NCBI GenBank assembly: GCA_045132055.1
Contig: JBGURP010000039.1
Span: forward strand, 130,080 to 194,079
Source of the DNA: F23-D06 sp045132055
Lineage (GTDB): Bacteria; Bacteroidota; Bacteroidia; Bacteroidales; WCHB1-69
Direction: 5' to 3'
Length of the DNA: 64,000 nucleotides
The notes beneath the pieces are model-generated. The model worked only from the letters and a program-made list of their open reading frames with translations. It was not told the DNA's origin and searched no databases. Both the position numbers and the translations under genes were made by a program. Numbering within the stretch: position 1 is the stretch's first letter; every line of letters starts with the position of its first letter. Positions 43,391 to 52,612 of the stretch are shown here, one piece after another.

Positions 43391-43426
43391 CAAAAAGAGC
43401 ATGTGAACACATGCTCTTTTTGTTTT
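43391..43426 (+). terminator. terminator of tRNA-Ser
   Basis: The 15-base arms 43391-43405 (CAAAAAGAGCATGTG) and 43408-43422 are perfect complements around AA, and the run of T at the end of the second arm and after it completes an intrinsic terminator. Confidence 0.9.
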
Positions 43427-43493
43427 GAGGACCTTGCCCAAGGCTTCCCTTGGCATTATGCTTGGATGATTAGCGTGAAGCTTTCAGAGTTTG

Positions 43494-45071
43494 TTACTTT
43501 TTGTTGATTAACACCTTCTGATTGACCAATCGACCGTCTTCGGTCAGGCCTTGAAGAATGTACACGCCAGTGTTAAGCTCGTTCATGTCTTTGACCTGCA
43601 GAGGTTGTCCCAAAATGTTGAATACACGCAGGACAGTTACGACAGCATTATTGGTCCACTCCTCAATTCCGGTGTCGTCAGGATTTGATGCGCCCATTGT
43701 GCCATCGGGCAGAATGTTTTGAGCATACAATCCACCGCTAGTGCTGTTGACCCAAGCCACGATATTCTGCCCGAGATTGAAGCCTGTGGTGTTTCTGCAA
43801 AGCGTGCGATCATATGGGGTGGAATTCAATGTTTTGGTCCACAGAACATTGCCATTCATGTCCATGCCTACTGCCTCAACAGTCGAAATATATGGACTGC
43901 TTCCGCTGCTTTTCGTATAAATAACAGTAAAACCGCTGCCGTCTTCAAAAGCATCAACCCTGATGTTGGAATAGTTGACACCTATATTGTCGGCCACCAG
44001 GATGCCGTCACCCCAGACTTTTGTGCCAGACGAGGTGATGCGATTGACATAAACCCTCGATTGGCTTTGCGTGGAAGCATCCGTTTGCTCATAGCCAATG
44101 ATAAGGTCGTGGCTGACAGGATCAACGGTACCGTATGCCTCAACGTAATAATTTGACGGGTCTGCAGAGTGAACGGGAATACCGTCTGGTTCAGTAATTG
44201 TTGATGCTCCTTCGCCGTTGTAATGGAAAACGTAGGTGTTGAATGCTCCGCCAATGCCCGGATGCCAAATATAGGCATAACCTCCGCCATTGCCGTCGGG
44301 GATTGCATAGTGAAGATAGGTGACTTGGAAGGTTTGCGTTGACATCAATTTCACCGCAGGGCCTGTTTGTGTGCCATTGGTGGTGTATCCGACAACATAA
44401 ATCTCTTTGGCTGCATACAATCCAGCACTTGAAGTGACTTTCTCATATGTGAGCCAAACCGTATTTTCGGCACCAAGAGTGAGCTTTCCATACCGAACAT
44501 TGTAACCATTGCCATCAACGGTGATGCAAGGGTTCAGCGTGCCATTGGCGTTGATGTACTGCAGGTAAAGCCGTTGATAGTCGAAACCCAAAGCCCATAC
44601 GCCTCCGTCATTGCCGGCAACCAGCTCGGTACGTGAAAAAGCATTGTCGTTGAAAAGTGCGATGCCTTGCGCTCCCCAAGTGTAATTGCCGTTCGAATCG
44701 ATTTTAACGGCAACTGTCTGGTCGTTGGCGGTAGCAAAGCAACTCACCACCGCATGGTCAGCAGTAGCTGTCATGGCAATGCCTTCCGAATAGGAGTAGA
44801 AATCCTGTCCGGTGATACGGATGCCATCAGCGCCCCATCGCGGAGTCCCGTCGAAAGAGAGGCGTTGTAAGGATGGACCATAGCCGTTGCTTGCAGAAGA
44901 AGTCCATTGCACGTATGTGTCACCATTTTCCTGATCAGTTGAGAGATATATCTCGCCAGCATCCGGAGCACAATTCGCGATATGGTTGTTGTTGATTGGG
45001 TCATCCGTCCATTGGGCTTGCAGCGCAAAAGTAGCTGCCAAAGCGATGATTAATAAGGAAATTTTTTTCAT
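43494..45071 (-). CDS. secreted protein with type IX C-terminal sorting domain
   Basis: From ATG 45071 the protein is 525 residues with signal peptide MKKISLLIIALAATFALQAQ. The body repeats strand-like units with Trp-Gly motifs (TPRWGADGI, YTWGAQGIAL, TKVWGDGI, VLWTKTLN), as in beta-propeller-like domains. The last 60 residues (VFNILGQPLQVKDM, then TGVYILQGLTEDG) fit the type IX sorting domain, so it is likely exported through the outer membrane. No enzyme motif is seen. Confidence 0.85.
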   Translation of the reverse strand: MKKISLLIIALAATFALQAQWTDDPINNNHIANCAPDAGEIYLSTDQENGDTYVQWTSSASNGYGPSLQRLSFDGTPRWGADGIRITGQDFYSYSEGIAMTATADHAVVSCFATANDQTVAVKIDSNGNYTWGAQGIALFNDNAFSRTELVAGNDGGVWALGFDYQRLYLQYINANGTLNPCITVDGNGYNVRYGKLTLGAENTVWLTYEKVTSSAGLYAAKEIYVVGYTTNGTQTGPAVKLMSTQTFQVTYLHYAIPDGNGGGYAYIWHPGIGGAFNTYVFHYNGEGASTITEPDGIPVHSADPSNYYVEAYGTVDPVSHDLIIGYEQTDASTQSQSRVYVNRITSSGTKVWGDGILVADNIGVNYSNIRVDAFEDGSGFTVIYTKSSGSSPYISTVEAVGMDMNGNVLWTKTLNSTPYDRTLCRNTTGFNLGQNIVAWVNSTSGGLYAQNILPDGTMGASNPDDTGIEEWTNNAVVTVLRVFNILGQPLQVKDMNELNTGVYILQGLTEDGRLVNQKVLINKK

Positions 45072-45124
45072 ATTGACTTTATTTTGGTAAACAACAATAT
45101 TATTTTTATCGAAAGATAACAACT

Positions 45125-45132
45125 GCAAAAAT
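45125..45132 (-). promoter_or_regulatory. -7 element of the secreted protein gene
   Basis: The minus strand reads TATTTTTG, 53 bases before the ATG at 45071. This also supports 45071 rather than 45128 as the start. Confidence 0.45.
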
Positions 45133-45215
45133 AAGCAAAAATTGAATCACTACCCACTTTATATCAATGGTTGATATCAAATTCATTCATTGTCCGAGGA
45201 GAAAAGGAGTTTTCG

Positions 45216-45223
45216 TATCTTTG
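45216..45223 (+). promoter_or_regulatory. -7 element of the YfcC transporter gene
   Basis: TATCTTTG matches TAnnTTTG, 34 bases before the ATG at 45258. Confidence 0.5.
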
Positions 45224-45257
45224 CCCGTTCAATTTAAACCGAATATTGTAATAAATC

Positions 45258-46862
45258 ATGCGCACCAATTTCAAAATACCCCATACTTTCACTATTGTTT
45301 TCTCCATCATCGTAGTCTGTGCTGTCCTTACCTGGATTGTCCCCGGCGGCGAGTTCGAGCGGCAAACCATCATGGTGGACGGCCATGCGCGCAATGTGGT
45401 GGTGGGAGACTCCTACCATCATGTGCAGAACCAGCCGCAGACTTGGCAGGTCTTTACCGCCTTCTTCAAGGGCTTCGAGCGTACCGCCAACATCATCGTG
45501 TTCATCCTGATGATTGGAGGCGCGTTCTGGATCATGAACGAGACGAATGCCATCAACAAGGGCATCTATCTCTTTTTGGACAGAACCCAGAAGATGCAGA
45601 AACACAAGTTTTTCCAAGTGGTCGGGGTGAACAATCTGCTCATTATCGCCATCATGATCATGTTCAGTCTGTTCGGTTCGGTGTTCGGCATGAGCGAGGA
45701 GACCATCGCCTTCATTGTCATCTTTGTGCCCCTGGCCATCTCCATGGGCTACGACTCCGTTACGGGTGTGCTGATGTGCTATGTGGCCGCGCATGTGGGC
45801 TTCGCGGGCGCGATGCTCAACCCCTTCACTATCGGCATTGCGCAGGGACTTTCTGGACTGCCCACCTTCTCTGGTATCGGCTACCGCCTGTTCTGCTGGA
45901 TTTTGCTGACTATCGTGGCTATCGTGTTCACGCTGATCTATGCCAGTTGGGTTAGAAAAAATCCGCAAAAGTCCATTATGTATGAGTTGGACCAGTATTG
46001 GCGCGACAAGCGCGAAGAGGTGAGCACGGAGCAGTCGCTGGCCAAATCTACTGTTGCCACATGGATAGTATATGGAATTATTGCGGCGGTACTGCTGTTT
46101 TGCGCGTTTAGAATTCCCAAGACGGACATTACCGTGGGACTGGGAAGCCATCGTATGGTGGTGTTTCCCATCGTGGCAGGCTGCTATATTCTGCTCGGTT
46201 TCTTCGCTGCCCGCAAGTCGGCACACCATTTCATCCTCACCTTGCTGCTTCTCACCATCGTGGTGCTGGTGATTGGCGTGCTGGGCTATGGATGGTATGT
46301 GATGGAGATTGCCGGACTGTTCTTTGCCATGGGCATTGCGGCAGGTTTTGCCTTCAATCTGAAGCTTGACCGCATTGTGCGTCTCTTTTTGGAAGGATGC
46401 AAGGACATCATGGTGGCCGCGTTGGTGGTCGGTTTGGCAGGCGGCATCATCATCATTTTGGAAGACGGCAAGATTATTGACACCATTTTATATGCTGTCT
46501 CGCAGGGCTTCGGCGACGCGGGGCGCGTGGGCACAACCGGGGTGATGTATGTGGTGCAGAACCTGCTGAACTTAATAATCCCATCCGGCTCCGCCAAGGC
46601 CGCGCTCACCATCCCGATGATGGCCGAGTGGTCGGATTTGATGGGTGTGTCGCGCCAGCTCACCGTGTTGGCCTTCCAGTTTGGCGATGGCTTCACCAAC
46701 ATGATCACACCCACCTCCGGCGTGCTGATCGGTGTGCTGGGTGTGGCTAGAATCCCTTATGCCAAGTGGTTCAAGTTCATCTGGAAATTCCTGCTCGCCC
46801 TCATCATCCTTGGATTCGTTCTGCTGCTTCCGCCGTTGTTCATGCCGTTTGCCGGTTTTTAA
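45258..46862 (+). CDS. YfcC family transporter (arginine/ornithine antiporter-like, C4-dicarboxylate superfamily)
   Basis: The 534-residue inner-membrane protein has about twelve membrane segments. It opens FKIPHTFTIVFSIIVVCAVLTWIVPGGEF, the YfcC signature, followed by FFKGFERTANIIVFILMIGGAFWIM. The conserved mid region GAMLNPFTIGIAQGLSGLP and late region PSGSAKAALTIPMMAEWSDLMGVSRQ match the family. Substrates are not firmly known and may be basic amino acids or short fatty acids. It is monocistronic. Confidence 0.88.
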   Translation: MRTNFKIPHTFTIVFSIIVVCAVLTWIVPGGEFERQTIMVDGHARNVVVGDSYHHVQNQPQTWQVFTAFFKGFERTANIIVFILMIGGAFWIMNETNAINKGIYLFLDRTQKMQKHKFFQVVGVNNLLIIAIMIMFSLFGSVFGMSEETIAFIVIFVPLAISMGYDSVTGVLMCYVAAHVGFAGAMLNPFTIGIAQGLSGLPTFSGIGYRLFCWILLTIVAIVFTLIYASWVRKNPQKSIMYELDQYWRDKREEVSTEQSLAKSTVATWIVYGIIAAVLLFCAFRIPKTDITVGLGSHRMVVFPIVAGCYILLGFFAARKSAHHFILTLLLLTIVVLVIGVLGYGWYVMEIAGLFFAMGIAAGFAFNLKLDRIVRLFLEGCKDIMVAALVVGLAGGIIIILEDGKIIDTILYAVSQGFGDAGRVGTTGVMYVVQNLLNLIIPSGSAKAALTIPMMAEWSDLMGVSRQLTVLAFQFGDGFTNMITPTSGVLIGVLGVARIPYAKWFKFIWKFLLALIILGFVLLLPPLFMPFAGF

Positions 46863-46884
46863 GAGTTTTTTTCAGAAAAATATC

Positions 46885-46916
46885 GTTGCCCGAAAGTCCC
46901 ATTTTTTGTACATTTG
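46885..46916 (+). promoter_or_regulatory. promoter of the AI-2E family gene
   Basis: GTTG (46885-46888), a near match to TTTG, and TACATTTG (46909-46916) are 20 bases apart. The promoter lies inside the in-frame upstream extension, so 46952 is the better start. Confidence 0.6.
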
Positions 46917-46951
46917 CCCTTTGGTTTTATAATAGAACGTTTTATCAATTT

Positions 46952-48106
46952 ATGGAAAAAGAACGCAGTATTGACAAGCTTGCCCGATACATTATTCTGA
47001 TCGCAGCCATCGCATTGGTCGCCGTGGTTTGCATCTATTTCAGCAGTGTGCTGGCCTATATCCTTCTGGCTTTCGTTGTGTCATTGATTGGCCAACCGGT
47101 GTTTCAGCTTTTTAAGAAAATCAAGATCAAAGGAAAATCAGCACCGGATGCGGTTTGGGCAATTCTCACGCTCGTCATCATTTTTTCCCTATTGTTCTTG
47201 GTTATAATACAAGTGGTACCCGTCGTTACTAGCATCGTTGGGGAAGCCTCTTTGATGAATTCACAAGAGCCCTCGGGACATTACAACATCATTGACCAGT
47301 TTAACGATTGGACTCGCCAAGTACTGCCTTGGGTTGGCGAAGACTTCAATGGAGCCCAACTGCTGATTCAGAAAGTGTCCGAAGTGCTTGATTTGTCCAA
47401 TGTTTCAGGAATATTGGGCTCTGTGGCCTCCGCTGTGATCGGCATTGCTGTCGGACTTTTCTCCGTTATTTTCATTTCTTTCTTCTTCATCAAGGATGAC
47501 TCGCTCTTCGGACAAATTGTGGGTGCGATGGTTCCGGATGCCATTGAGGAAAGAGTGAAAAAGACCATTTTTGATATCGAACATCTATTGTCACGCTACT
47601 TTGTAGGATTGATTATTGAAATTCTCGGTGTCGTGCTGCTCAATGGCCTTGGACTCTGGCTCATTGCCCGTGTCGGTTTCAACTACGCATTTGGTATCGC
47701 TTTTATCGCGGGTCTGCTGAACATTATCCCGTACGTGGGACCGCTGATTGGGGAGCTGATCGGGGTTGTGCTCTGTGTGATATTGAAATATGGTGCCGGC
47801 ATCGGATTGGGCGTGAATATCTGGCTGTTCGCCTTGATTGTCCTCTGCATTATGTTGGCAACTCAATTGGTGGATGTGTTTATTTATCAGCCACTTATCT
47901 ATTCTACGAGCATCAAGGCCAATCCGCTGGAAATCTTTGTGGTGTTGCTCATTGCCGGCCACGTCGGCGGTGTGGTGGGCATGCTTATCGCCATCCCTGC
48001 TTATACTGTCATCCGCGTTATTGCCAGCCGCTTCTTCTACGATTTTAAACCGGTGAAACGGCTGATTCCGGATGTCGAGGATGAAAAAACGGATGTGTTG
48101 CCCTGA
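46952..48106 (+). CDS. AI-2E (TqsA/PerM) family transporter
   Basis: From ATG 46952 the protein is 384 residues with seven to eight membrane segments. It has the family pattern: two N-terminal hairpins, a soluble region (about 110-190), then FFIKDDSLFGQIVGAMVP and the C-terminal half with GLLNIIPYVGPLIGELIGVVL. Some members export the autoinducer AI-2; others act as sodium/proton antiporters, so the substrate is open here. Confidence 0.9.
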   Translation: MEKERSIDKLARYIILIAAIALVAVVCIYFSSVLAYILLAFVVSLIGQPVFQLFKKIKIKGKSAPDAVWAILTLVIIFSLLFLVIIQVVPVVTSIVGEASLMNSQEPSGHYNIIDQFNDWTRQVLPWVGEDFNGAQLLIQKVSEVLDLSNVSGILGSVASAVIGIAVGLFSVIFISFFFIKDDSLFGQIVGAMVPDAIEERVKKTIFDIEHLLSRYFVGLIIEILGVVLLNGLGLWLIARVGFNYAFGIAFIAGLLNIIPYVGPLIGELIGVVLCVILKYGAGIGLGVNIWLFALIVLCIMLATQLVDVFIYQPLIYSTSIKANPLEIFVVLLIAGHVGGVVGMLIAIPAYTVIRVIASRFFYDFKPVKRLIPDVEDEKTDVLP

Positions 48107-48165
48107 TGTAATGTACGTGCTGGTTATACGCCATGCACAATTATCTCCCTTGTTTCAACCGCCTA

Positions 48166-48444
48166 TTAAATCTTGCACAATAACAAGATCAGAAGGGCAA
48201 TTTGGGCCACCAGAATCAATGGGACCCCGTACTTGAACTTCTTGTGCTGGGTTTTGTGGCGCCAAATCATCATGCCCAGCCAAGCTCCGATGCTGCCGCC
48301 GATGACGGCAAATCCTATCAACACGGATTCGGGTATGCGCCATCTCACGTGTTGTGCTTTGAATTTGTCGATGCCGTACAGGAGAAATGTCACCACATTG
48401 ATGACGGCGAGGTAGAGGAGGGCAATATGAAAGATGATGGGCAT
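48166..48444 (-). CDS. DUF1294 small membrane protein
   Basis: The 92-residue protein has two to three membrane segments and the DUF1294 core: FLLYGIDKFKAQHVRWRIPE, then GGSIGAWLGMMIWRHKTQHKKF. It is an inner-membrane protein of unknown function. It is convergent with the AI-2E gene and divergent from the cupin gene. Confidence 0.9.
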   Translation of the reverse strand: MPIIFHIALLYLAVINVVTFLLYGIDKFKAQHVRWRIPESVLIGFAVIGGSIGAWLGMMIWRHKTQHKKFKYGVPLILVAQIALLILLLCKI

Positions 48445-48592
48445 AGTAGTTCGCAGTCCAAAATTTTTCGCAAAAATAGAAAAAAGTGATCAACGAGCAG
48501 TTTGTCCATCCGTTTGGCCCCGCAAGGGGCGCCAAAATCCCAGGCGGGCGGTGACGTGTAGCGACCCCCTGTCGATGATATTTATGGCAGTA

Positions 48593-48624
48593 CTTGATTT
48601 TGTTTAAAAAAACGAGTATTTTTG
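48593..48624 (+). promoter_or_regulatory. promoter of the cupin gene
   Basis: CTTG (48593-48596) and TATTTTTG (48617-48624) are 20 bases apart. The start codon at 48664 lies 39 bases further on. Confidence 0.5.
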
Positions 48625-48663
48625 CAAGACTTTTGAATTTGGAGTTAATTAGGTTGAGAAATT

Positions 48664-49062
48664 ATGAACAGGACGCATGATGCTCAAGAAGAAAAAAACG
48701 TGCAATTGGTGCAGACTACAGAACTGATACGCACCAGTCAGAGCTGGGATGGCGCGGAGCTGCCCGACTACTTGCCCGGCCGCCCCGAAGTGGTGGCCAT
48801 AAAGTACGAGATTCCTGCTGGTCAAAAATTAGGCTGGCACCACCATCCCGTGATGAATCATGGCATACTGGTGCAGGGCGAGCTGACTATCGTCAGCGAG
48901 GACGGCAAGGAAAAGGTGGTGCACGAGGGCGAGGTCGTCGTGGAGATGGTTGGCACTATCCACCACGGAGAAAACCGCGGCACGAAGCCCATCGTCCTCT
49001 ACATGTTCTACCTCTCTCAGGAGGGTCTGCCGTTGTCCGTGCAGCATCCTGAAATCTGTTGA
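48664..49062 (+). CDS. cupin-domain protein
   Basis: The 132-residue protein carries the two cupin motifs: GWHHHPVMNHGILVQGELTI (metal His residues and the Glu) and GTIHHGENRG. This forms a small metal-binding beta barrel. There is no signal peptide. Substrates of single-domain cupins are diverse and none can be assigned. Gap 49063-49268 after it shows no gene. Confidence 0.88.
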   Translation: MNRTHDAQEEKNVQLVQTTELIRTSQSWDGAELPDYLPGRPEVVAIKYEIPAGQKLGWHHHPVMNHGILVQGELTIVSEDGKEKVVHEGEVVVEMVGTIHHGENRGTKPIVLYMFYLSQEGLPLSVQHPEIC

Positions 49063-49268
49063 AAAACCTATAGAGATAGAGTTAGTTATAAAAAGAAAGC
49101 CTCCTAATAATCAAAGATTTAGAATGATGAAAAAAAACATAAATATGGGCGCAGATTCATTTATCTTTTCGGAATTATCCCTTATGTAGTTTACGGAAAA
49201 ATATGCATTTGCCGACACATAATGTTTATTGCCATTAAACAATAATAAGAACTAATAATTTTTTTAGT

Positions 49269-50618
49269 ATGGTACATGATTTATACATTTTGATGATTAC
49301 TGCCGGTGTGGTCAGCCTTTTGTTCAAGTTATTGAAACAGCCTGTTGTGCTGGGTTATATCGTTGCCGGTGTCCTGGTCGGTCCGTATTTGTTCGGAGAG
49401 ACCCTTGTGAATGCGGATAACGTTAAGGCATGGGGCGATATCGGCGTGCTGTTCGTGTTGTTCTGCATCGGTTTGGAGTTTCGCCTCAAAAACCTCATTA
49501 GCAGTGGCAAAGTGGCGGCAGTCGGTGCTCTGACAATCATCGTGGGTATGATGATTTTTGGTTATTTGGTGGGACAGAGTGCCGAATTGGACATGATCAA
49601 CTCCCTTTTTCTGGCAGGCATGCTCTGTATGTCAAGCACCACTATCGTGATGAAAGTGATTGACGAGGCGGGCTTGAGCAAAGAACGGTTCGTCAAAGGC
49701 GCGACCAGCATTCTTGTCGTCGAGGATGTGGTGGCAGTGGTGCTGATGGTCTTGCTCTCCAGTATAGCTATCAAGCATCAGTTCGAAGGCGCCGAATTGT
49801 TCAGGAAAGTGGGCGTTTTGGCCATCACACTCACAGCCTGGTTCATCTGCGGTATCCTGATTATCCCGACATTGCTGCGCTTGGTCAAACGCCATCTGAA
49901 TGACGAGACACTCATCATCCTCGCCTTGGGTCTGTGCTTAGGCATGGTGCTGACGGCAGAAGAAGCCGGGTTCAGCAGCGCACTCGGCGCTTTTGTCATG
50001 GGTTCTATCCTTGCCGAGACCGTAGAGTCGCATCGTATCGAAAAGATGATGACTCCGCTAAAGAATGTCTTTGCAGCTATCTTCTTCGTCTCGGTGGGGA
50101 TGCTCATCAACCCATCCTCATTGGCGGAGTATTGGTCAAGCATCTTGTGGGTCTGCCTGGTGATTGTTGTCGGAATGATTCTCTTCGGCACCTTGGGTTG
50201 CTGGTGGGGCGGCCAGACGATGCGCGACTCGATGCTGACCAGCTTCTCGTTCGTGCAAATCGGAGAGTTCTCGTTTATCATCGCCTCCTTGGGCACCAGC
50301 TTAGGCGTTCTCCATCCTGCTATATACCCTATTATCGTGGCATCCAGTGTAGTGACGACATTTCTCACACCCTATATCATGAAGGCATCTGTGCCATGCT
50401 ATAACTTCCTCTATAATCATGCTTCAGCGAAGTTACGGGCCAAGATTGACCAACGTGAGCAACAAGTGGCAGAAGCGGAAATGGCTACTCAATCCAAAGA
50501 AAGCCATATCTTTGAGGAAAAGACTCGCCATGCCACCCGGAACACATTCATCACGAAACGTCTTGTCGATCTGTTCTTCAAGAATATGAGTGCTAGAGAC
50601 GAAAACCACGAAGAATGA
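49269..50618 (+). CDS. monovalent cation:proton antiporter (CPA2/KefB type)
   Basis: The 449-residue protein has about twelve membrane segments of the CPA2 family: FKLLKQPVVLGYIVAGVLVGPYLF near residue 18-40, FCIGLEFRLKNL near 70, and FSSALGAFVMGSILAE mid-protein. There is no C-terminal RCK/TrkA-N domain, so it is the short form, with only a charged tail. It exchanges K+ or Na+ for protons across the inner membrane. Its stop overlaps the ATG of a small doubtful frame (ATGA). Confidence 0.9.
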   Translation: MVHDLYILMITAGVVSLLFKLLKQPVVLGYIVAGVLVGPYLFGETLVNADNVKAWGDIGVLFVLFCIGLEFRLKNLISSGKVAAVGALTIIVGMMIFGYLVGQSAELDMINSLFLAGMLCMSSTTIVMKVIDEAGLSKERFVKGATSILVVEDVVAVVLMVLLSSIAIKHQFEGAELFRKVGVLAITLTAWFICGILIIPTLLRLVKRHLNDETLIILALGLCLGMVLTAEEAGFSSALGAFVMGSILAETVESHRIEKMMTPLKNVFAAIFFVSVGMLINPSSLAEYWSSILWVCLVIVVGMILFGTLGCWWGGQTMRDSMLTSFSFVQIGEFSFIIASLGTSLGVLHPAIYPIIVASSVVTTFLTPYIMKASVPCYNFLYNHASAKLRAKIDQREQQVAEAEMATQSKESHIFEEKTRHATRNTFITKRLVDLFFKNMSARDENHEE

Positions 50619-50863
50619 TCGGCATCGATTTGGCCGGTAAGACAGTCGATCGGTTGGGTGTTAGTGTTGAGTTCGTACAGACCTCATGGCCCACACTATC
50701 CGCCGACGATGGTCTTCGACGATGCCATCGGCATGCAGAAGCATATTTTCGGAAGGTGCAAGGAATTGATGATTCCCTGGGCAGAGCGCCTTGGGAACGG
50801 GTCGTCCAAGAGGGTCTGCTAACGCGGGCGTGTAGCTCAAACAACAACAAAAGTAATTATTAA
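50615..50863 (+). CDS. doubtful small frame; possible gene remnant
   Basis: The 82-residue frame begins in an ATGA overlap with the antiporter, which would allow coupled translation, but its sequence has no domain I recognise. The +2 frame of the same bases (about 50660-50822) looks more protein-like. It contains PHGPHYPPTMVFDDAIGMQK, then IFGRCKELMIPWAERLG, with normal codon use and no start. This may be the 3' end of a broken gene rather than a real small protein. Confidence 0.25.
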   Translation: MIGIDLAGKTVDRLGVSVEFVQTSWPTLSADDGLRRCHRHAEAYFRKVQGIDDSLGRAPWERVVQEGLLTRACSSNNNKSNY

Positions 50864-50884
50864 ACAACATATAATTTATTCAAA

Positions 50885-52492
50885 ATGAAGAAACTCATCT
50901 TGGTGTTTGCCGCCACCCTTATCTGCGGCGCTTTGACCTTCACTGGCTGCAAGAAGGACAATTTAAACAACAACCAGTGGGGCGCAGAGACGCTCTCTTT
51001 CAAGGTGAATAATTCCTCCCACGCGTTTATTATGAAAAAGGTGGAAGGTGGTGATTACTCTATGAAGTATATGTACGAAAGCCAAGTGACGACTGTCACA
51101 GGAACGCTCTCCGACTTTTACATTTGTCCTGTCGAAGTGACCAATAAGCTTTGGAACGATGTTATGGGCTGGAGACCCGAAGGACAGTCAAACAATGGTG
51201 ACTCATATCCCGTCAGCAATGTAAACTACTATGACATCGTCAAGAAAGGCGGCTTCATTGACAGGCTGAACGCGCTGTGCGCCGACCAGCTACCATCTGG
51301 CAAGCGCTTCGCGCTGCCCACCGAAGCCCAGTGGGAATATGCAGCCCGCGGCGGACAAAAGTCGATGGGCTACAAATATGCCGGATCCAACACGATAGGC
51401 GAAGTGGCCTGGTATGCCGACAACTCGGACGGTACAACCCACCCTGTCGGCCTGAAACAGCCCAATGAACTCGGACTCTACGACATGACCGGCAACGTCT
51501 GGGAATGGACCCGCGACAACTTTGTCTATTTCGACAAACTTACGCTCAACCAAGGTCTGAACTATGTCTGCACCGCAGAAAACAACTACCGCGTCAACCG
51601 CGGAGGCAGCTACGGCACCAAACAGATGGGTCTCGAAACCGCCTACCACACATGGCTGGGAATGCACCAGGCCTATATAAACCGTGGATTTCGACTCGTC
51701 CTCGTGGATGATTTCAACGAAGAACAACTCGTAGAACCTACCCAGCCCGACAACCTCCTTACCATTTCTGTGAACAACGGTACTGTCGGCTACTACCTTC
51801 CGATGGTTGAAGTGAAGGGCGGCAACTACGAGCTCGTTTACGAGCGCGACGGCGAACAAAAAACTGTCAGCGGAACGCTTTCCGATTTCTATATCTGCCA
51901 AACCGAAACGATGAACTATATCTGGGAAACTGTCATGGGGTCGAAACCACAAGGCCAAACCGAGAGCGAAGGCCTCTATCCTGTTACGATGGTTAACTAT
52001 GAGGACCTCACCAAGAGCGGCGGCTTCCTCGACAAGTTGAACGCAATGTGCGCCGACCAGTTGCCCGCAGGGATGCAGTTTGCCCTCGCAACGGAGGCCG
52101 AATGGCACTATGCCGCCCACGGCGGACGTAAGTCGCATGGCTACATTTACGCTGGATCAAACACAATAGGCAATGTGGCTTGGTATTCCGCCAACGCCGA
52201 TCATACCTCCCACTTCGTGGCCTCCAAGCAGCCCAACGAGCTCGGCATCTACGACCTAAGCGGCAACGTTTGGGAATACTGCAACGATTGGTATGCCGAT
52301 CTGGCCGACCTTCCTGCTAACCAGGGCACCGACTATACCGGTCCCGTGTCAGGCAATCGTATTGTAGGTTGTGGCGGTTGCTACGGCAGCGAGCCTTTAA
52401 CTTGCAGATATTCCTACCACGGTCGCGAGATTGAACATAACGGCCGCGACGCTACTTTAGGCTTCCGTATCGTTTTGAGACGTGTAAACTAA
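50885..52492 (+). CDS. lipoprotein with two formylglycine-generating-enzyme-like domains
   Basis: The 535-residue product has a lipoprotein signal (MKKLILVFAATLICGALTFTGC). Two copies of the SUMF1/FGE-sulfatase fold follow: about 50-277 and 303-533. Each has TGTLSDFYIC or SGTLSDFYIC, a W-x-x-VMG motif, RFALPTEAQWEYAARGG or QFALATEAEWHYAAHGG, GLYDMTGNVWEW or GIYDLSGNVWEY, and a final RGF/LGFRIVL. The copies look like an internal duplication. The usual catalytic cysteine pair of true FGE is not evident at the RGGSYG position. In Bacteroidota, such lipoproteins (GldJ/GldK-like) serve envelope machines. Confidence 0.88.
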   Translation: MKKLILVFAATLICGALTFTGCKKDNLNNNQWGAETLSFKVNNSSHAFIMKKVEGGDYSMKYMYESQVTTVTGTLSDFYICPVEVTNKLWNDVMGWRPEGQSNNGDSYPVSNVNYYDIVKKGGFIDRLNALCADQLPSGKRFALPTEAQWEYAARGGQKSMGYKYAGSNTIGEVAWYADNSDGTTHPVGLKQPNELGLYDMTGNVWEWTRDNFVYFDKLTLNQGLNYVCTAENNYRVNRGGSYGTKQMGLETAYHTWLGMHQAYINRGFRLVLVDDFNEEQLVEPTQPDNLLTISVNNGTVGYYLPMVEVKGGNYELVYERDGEQKTVSGTLSDFYICQTETMNYIWETVMGSKPQGQTESEGLYPVTMVNYEDLTKSGGFLDKLNAMCADQLPAGMQFALATEAEWHYAAHGGRKSHGYIYAGSNTIGNVAWYSANADHTSHFVASKQPNELGIYDLSGNVWEYCNDWYADLADLPANQGTDYTGPVSGNRIVGCGGCYGSEPLTCRYSYHGREIEHNGRDATLGFRIVLRRVN

Positions 52493-52594
52493 GGAGATAG
52501 GTGTGCGTTGACTTATTTCCTGACAAAGTATTATTGCATTTAACGGATTCGATTGGGTAAACGGTCGTTGTCCCGAATACTAAATCAAGCCATA

Positions 52595-52604
52595 AAAGGA
52601 GAAG
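52595..52604 (+). promoter_or_regulatory. ribosome-binding site deciding a GTG start
   Basis: AAAGGAGAAG lies 8 bases before GTG at 52613 and is an unusually good Shine-Dalgarno for this phylum. It supports the GTG as the start of the fusion protein; no in-frame ATG is close by. Confidence 0.6.
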
Positions 52605-52612
52605 AATAAAAC

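Noticed and set aside
45234..46229. 331-residue minus-strand frame, rich in His and Gln
   Set aside because: Antisense of the YfcC transporter membrane segments; its composition is typical of such shadows.
46766..46951. Upstream extension of the AI-2E gene
   Set aside because: It overlaps the end of the YfcC gene and contains the promoter at 46885-46916.
48500..48520. Terminator-like GCCCC/GGGGC hairpin
   Set aside because: No T run follows on either strand and no transcript is expected to end there.
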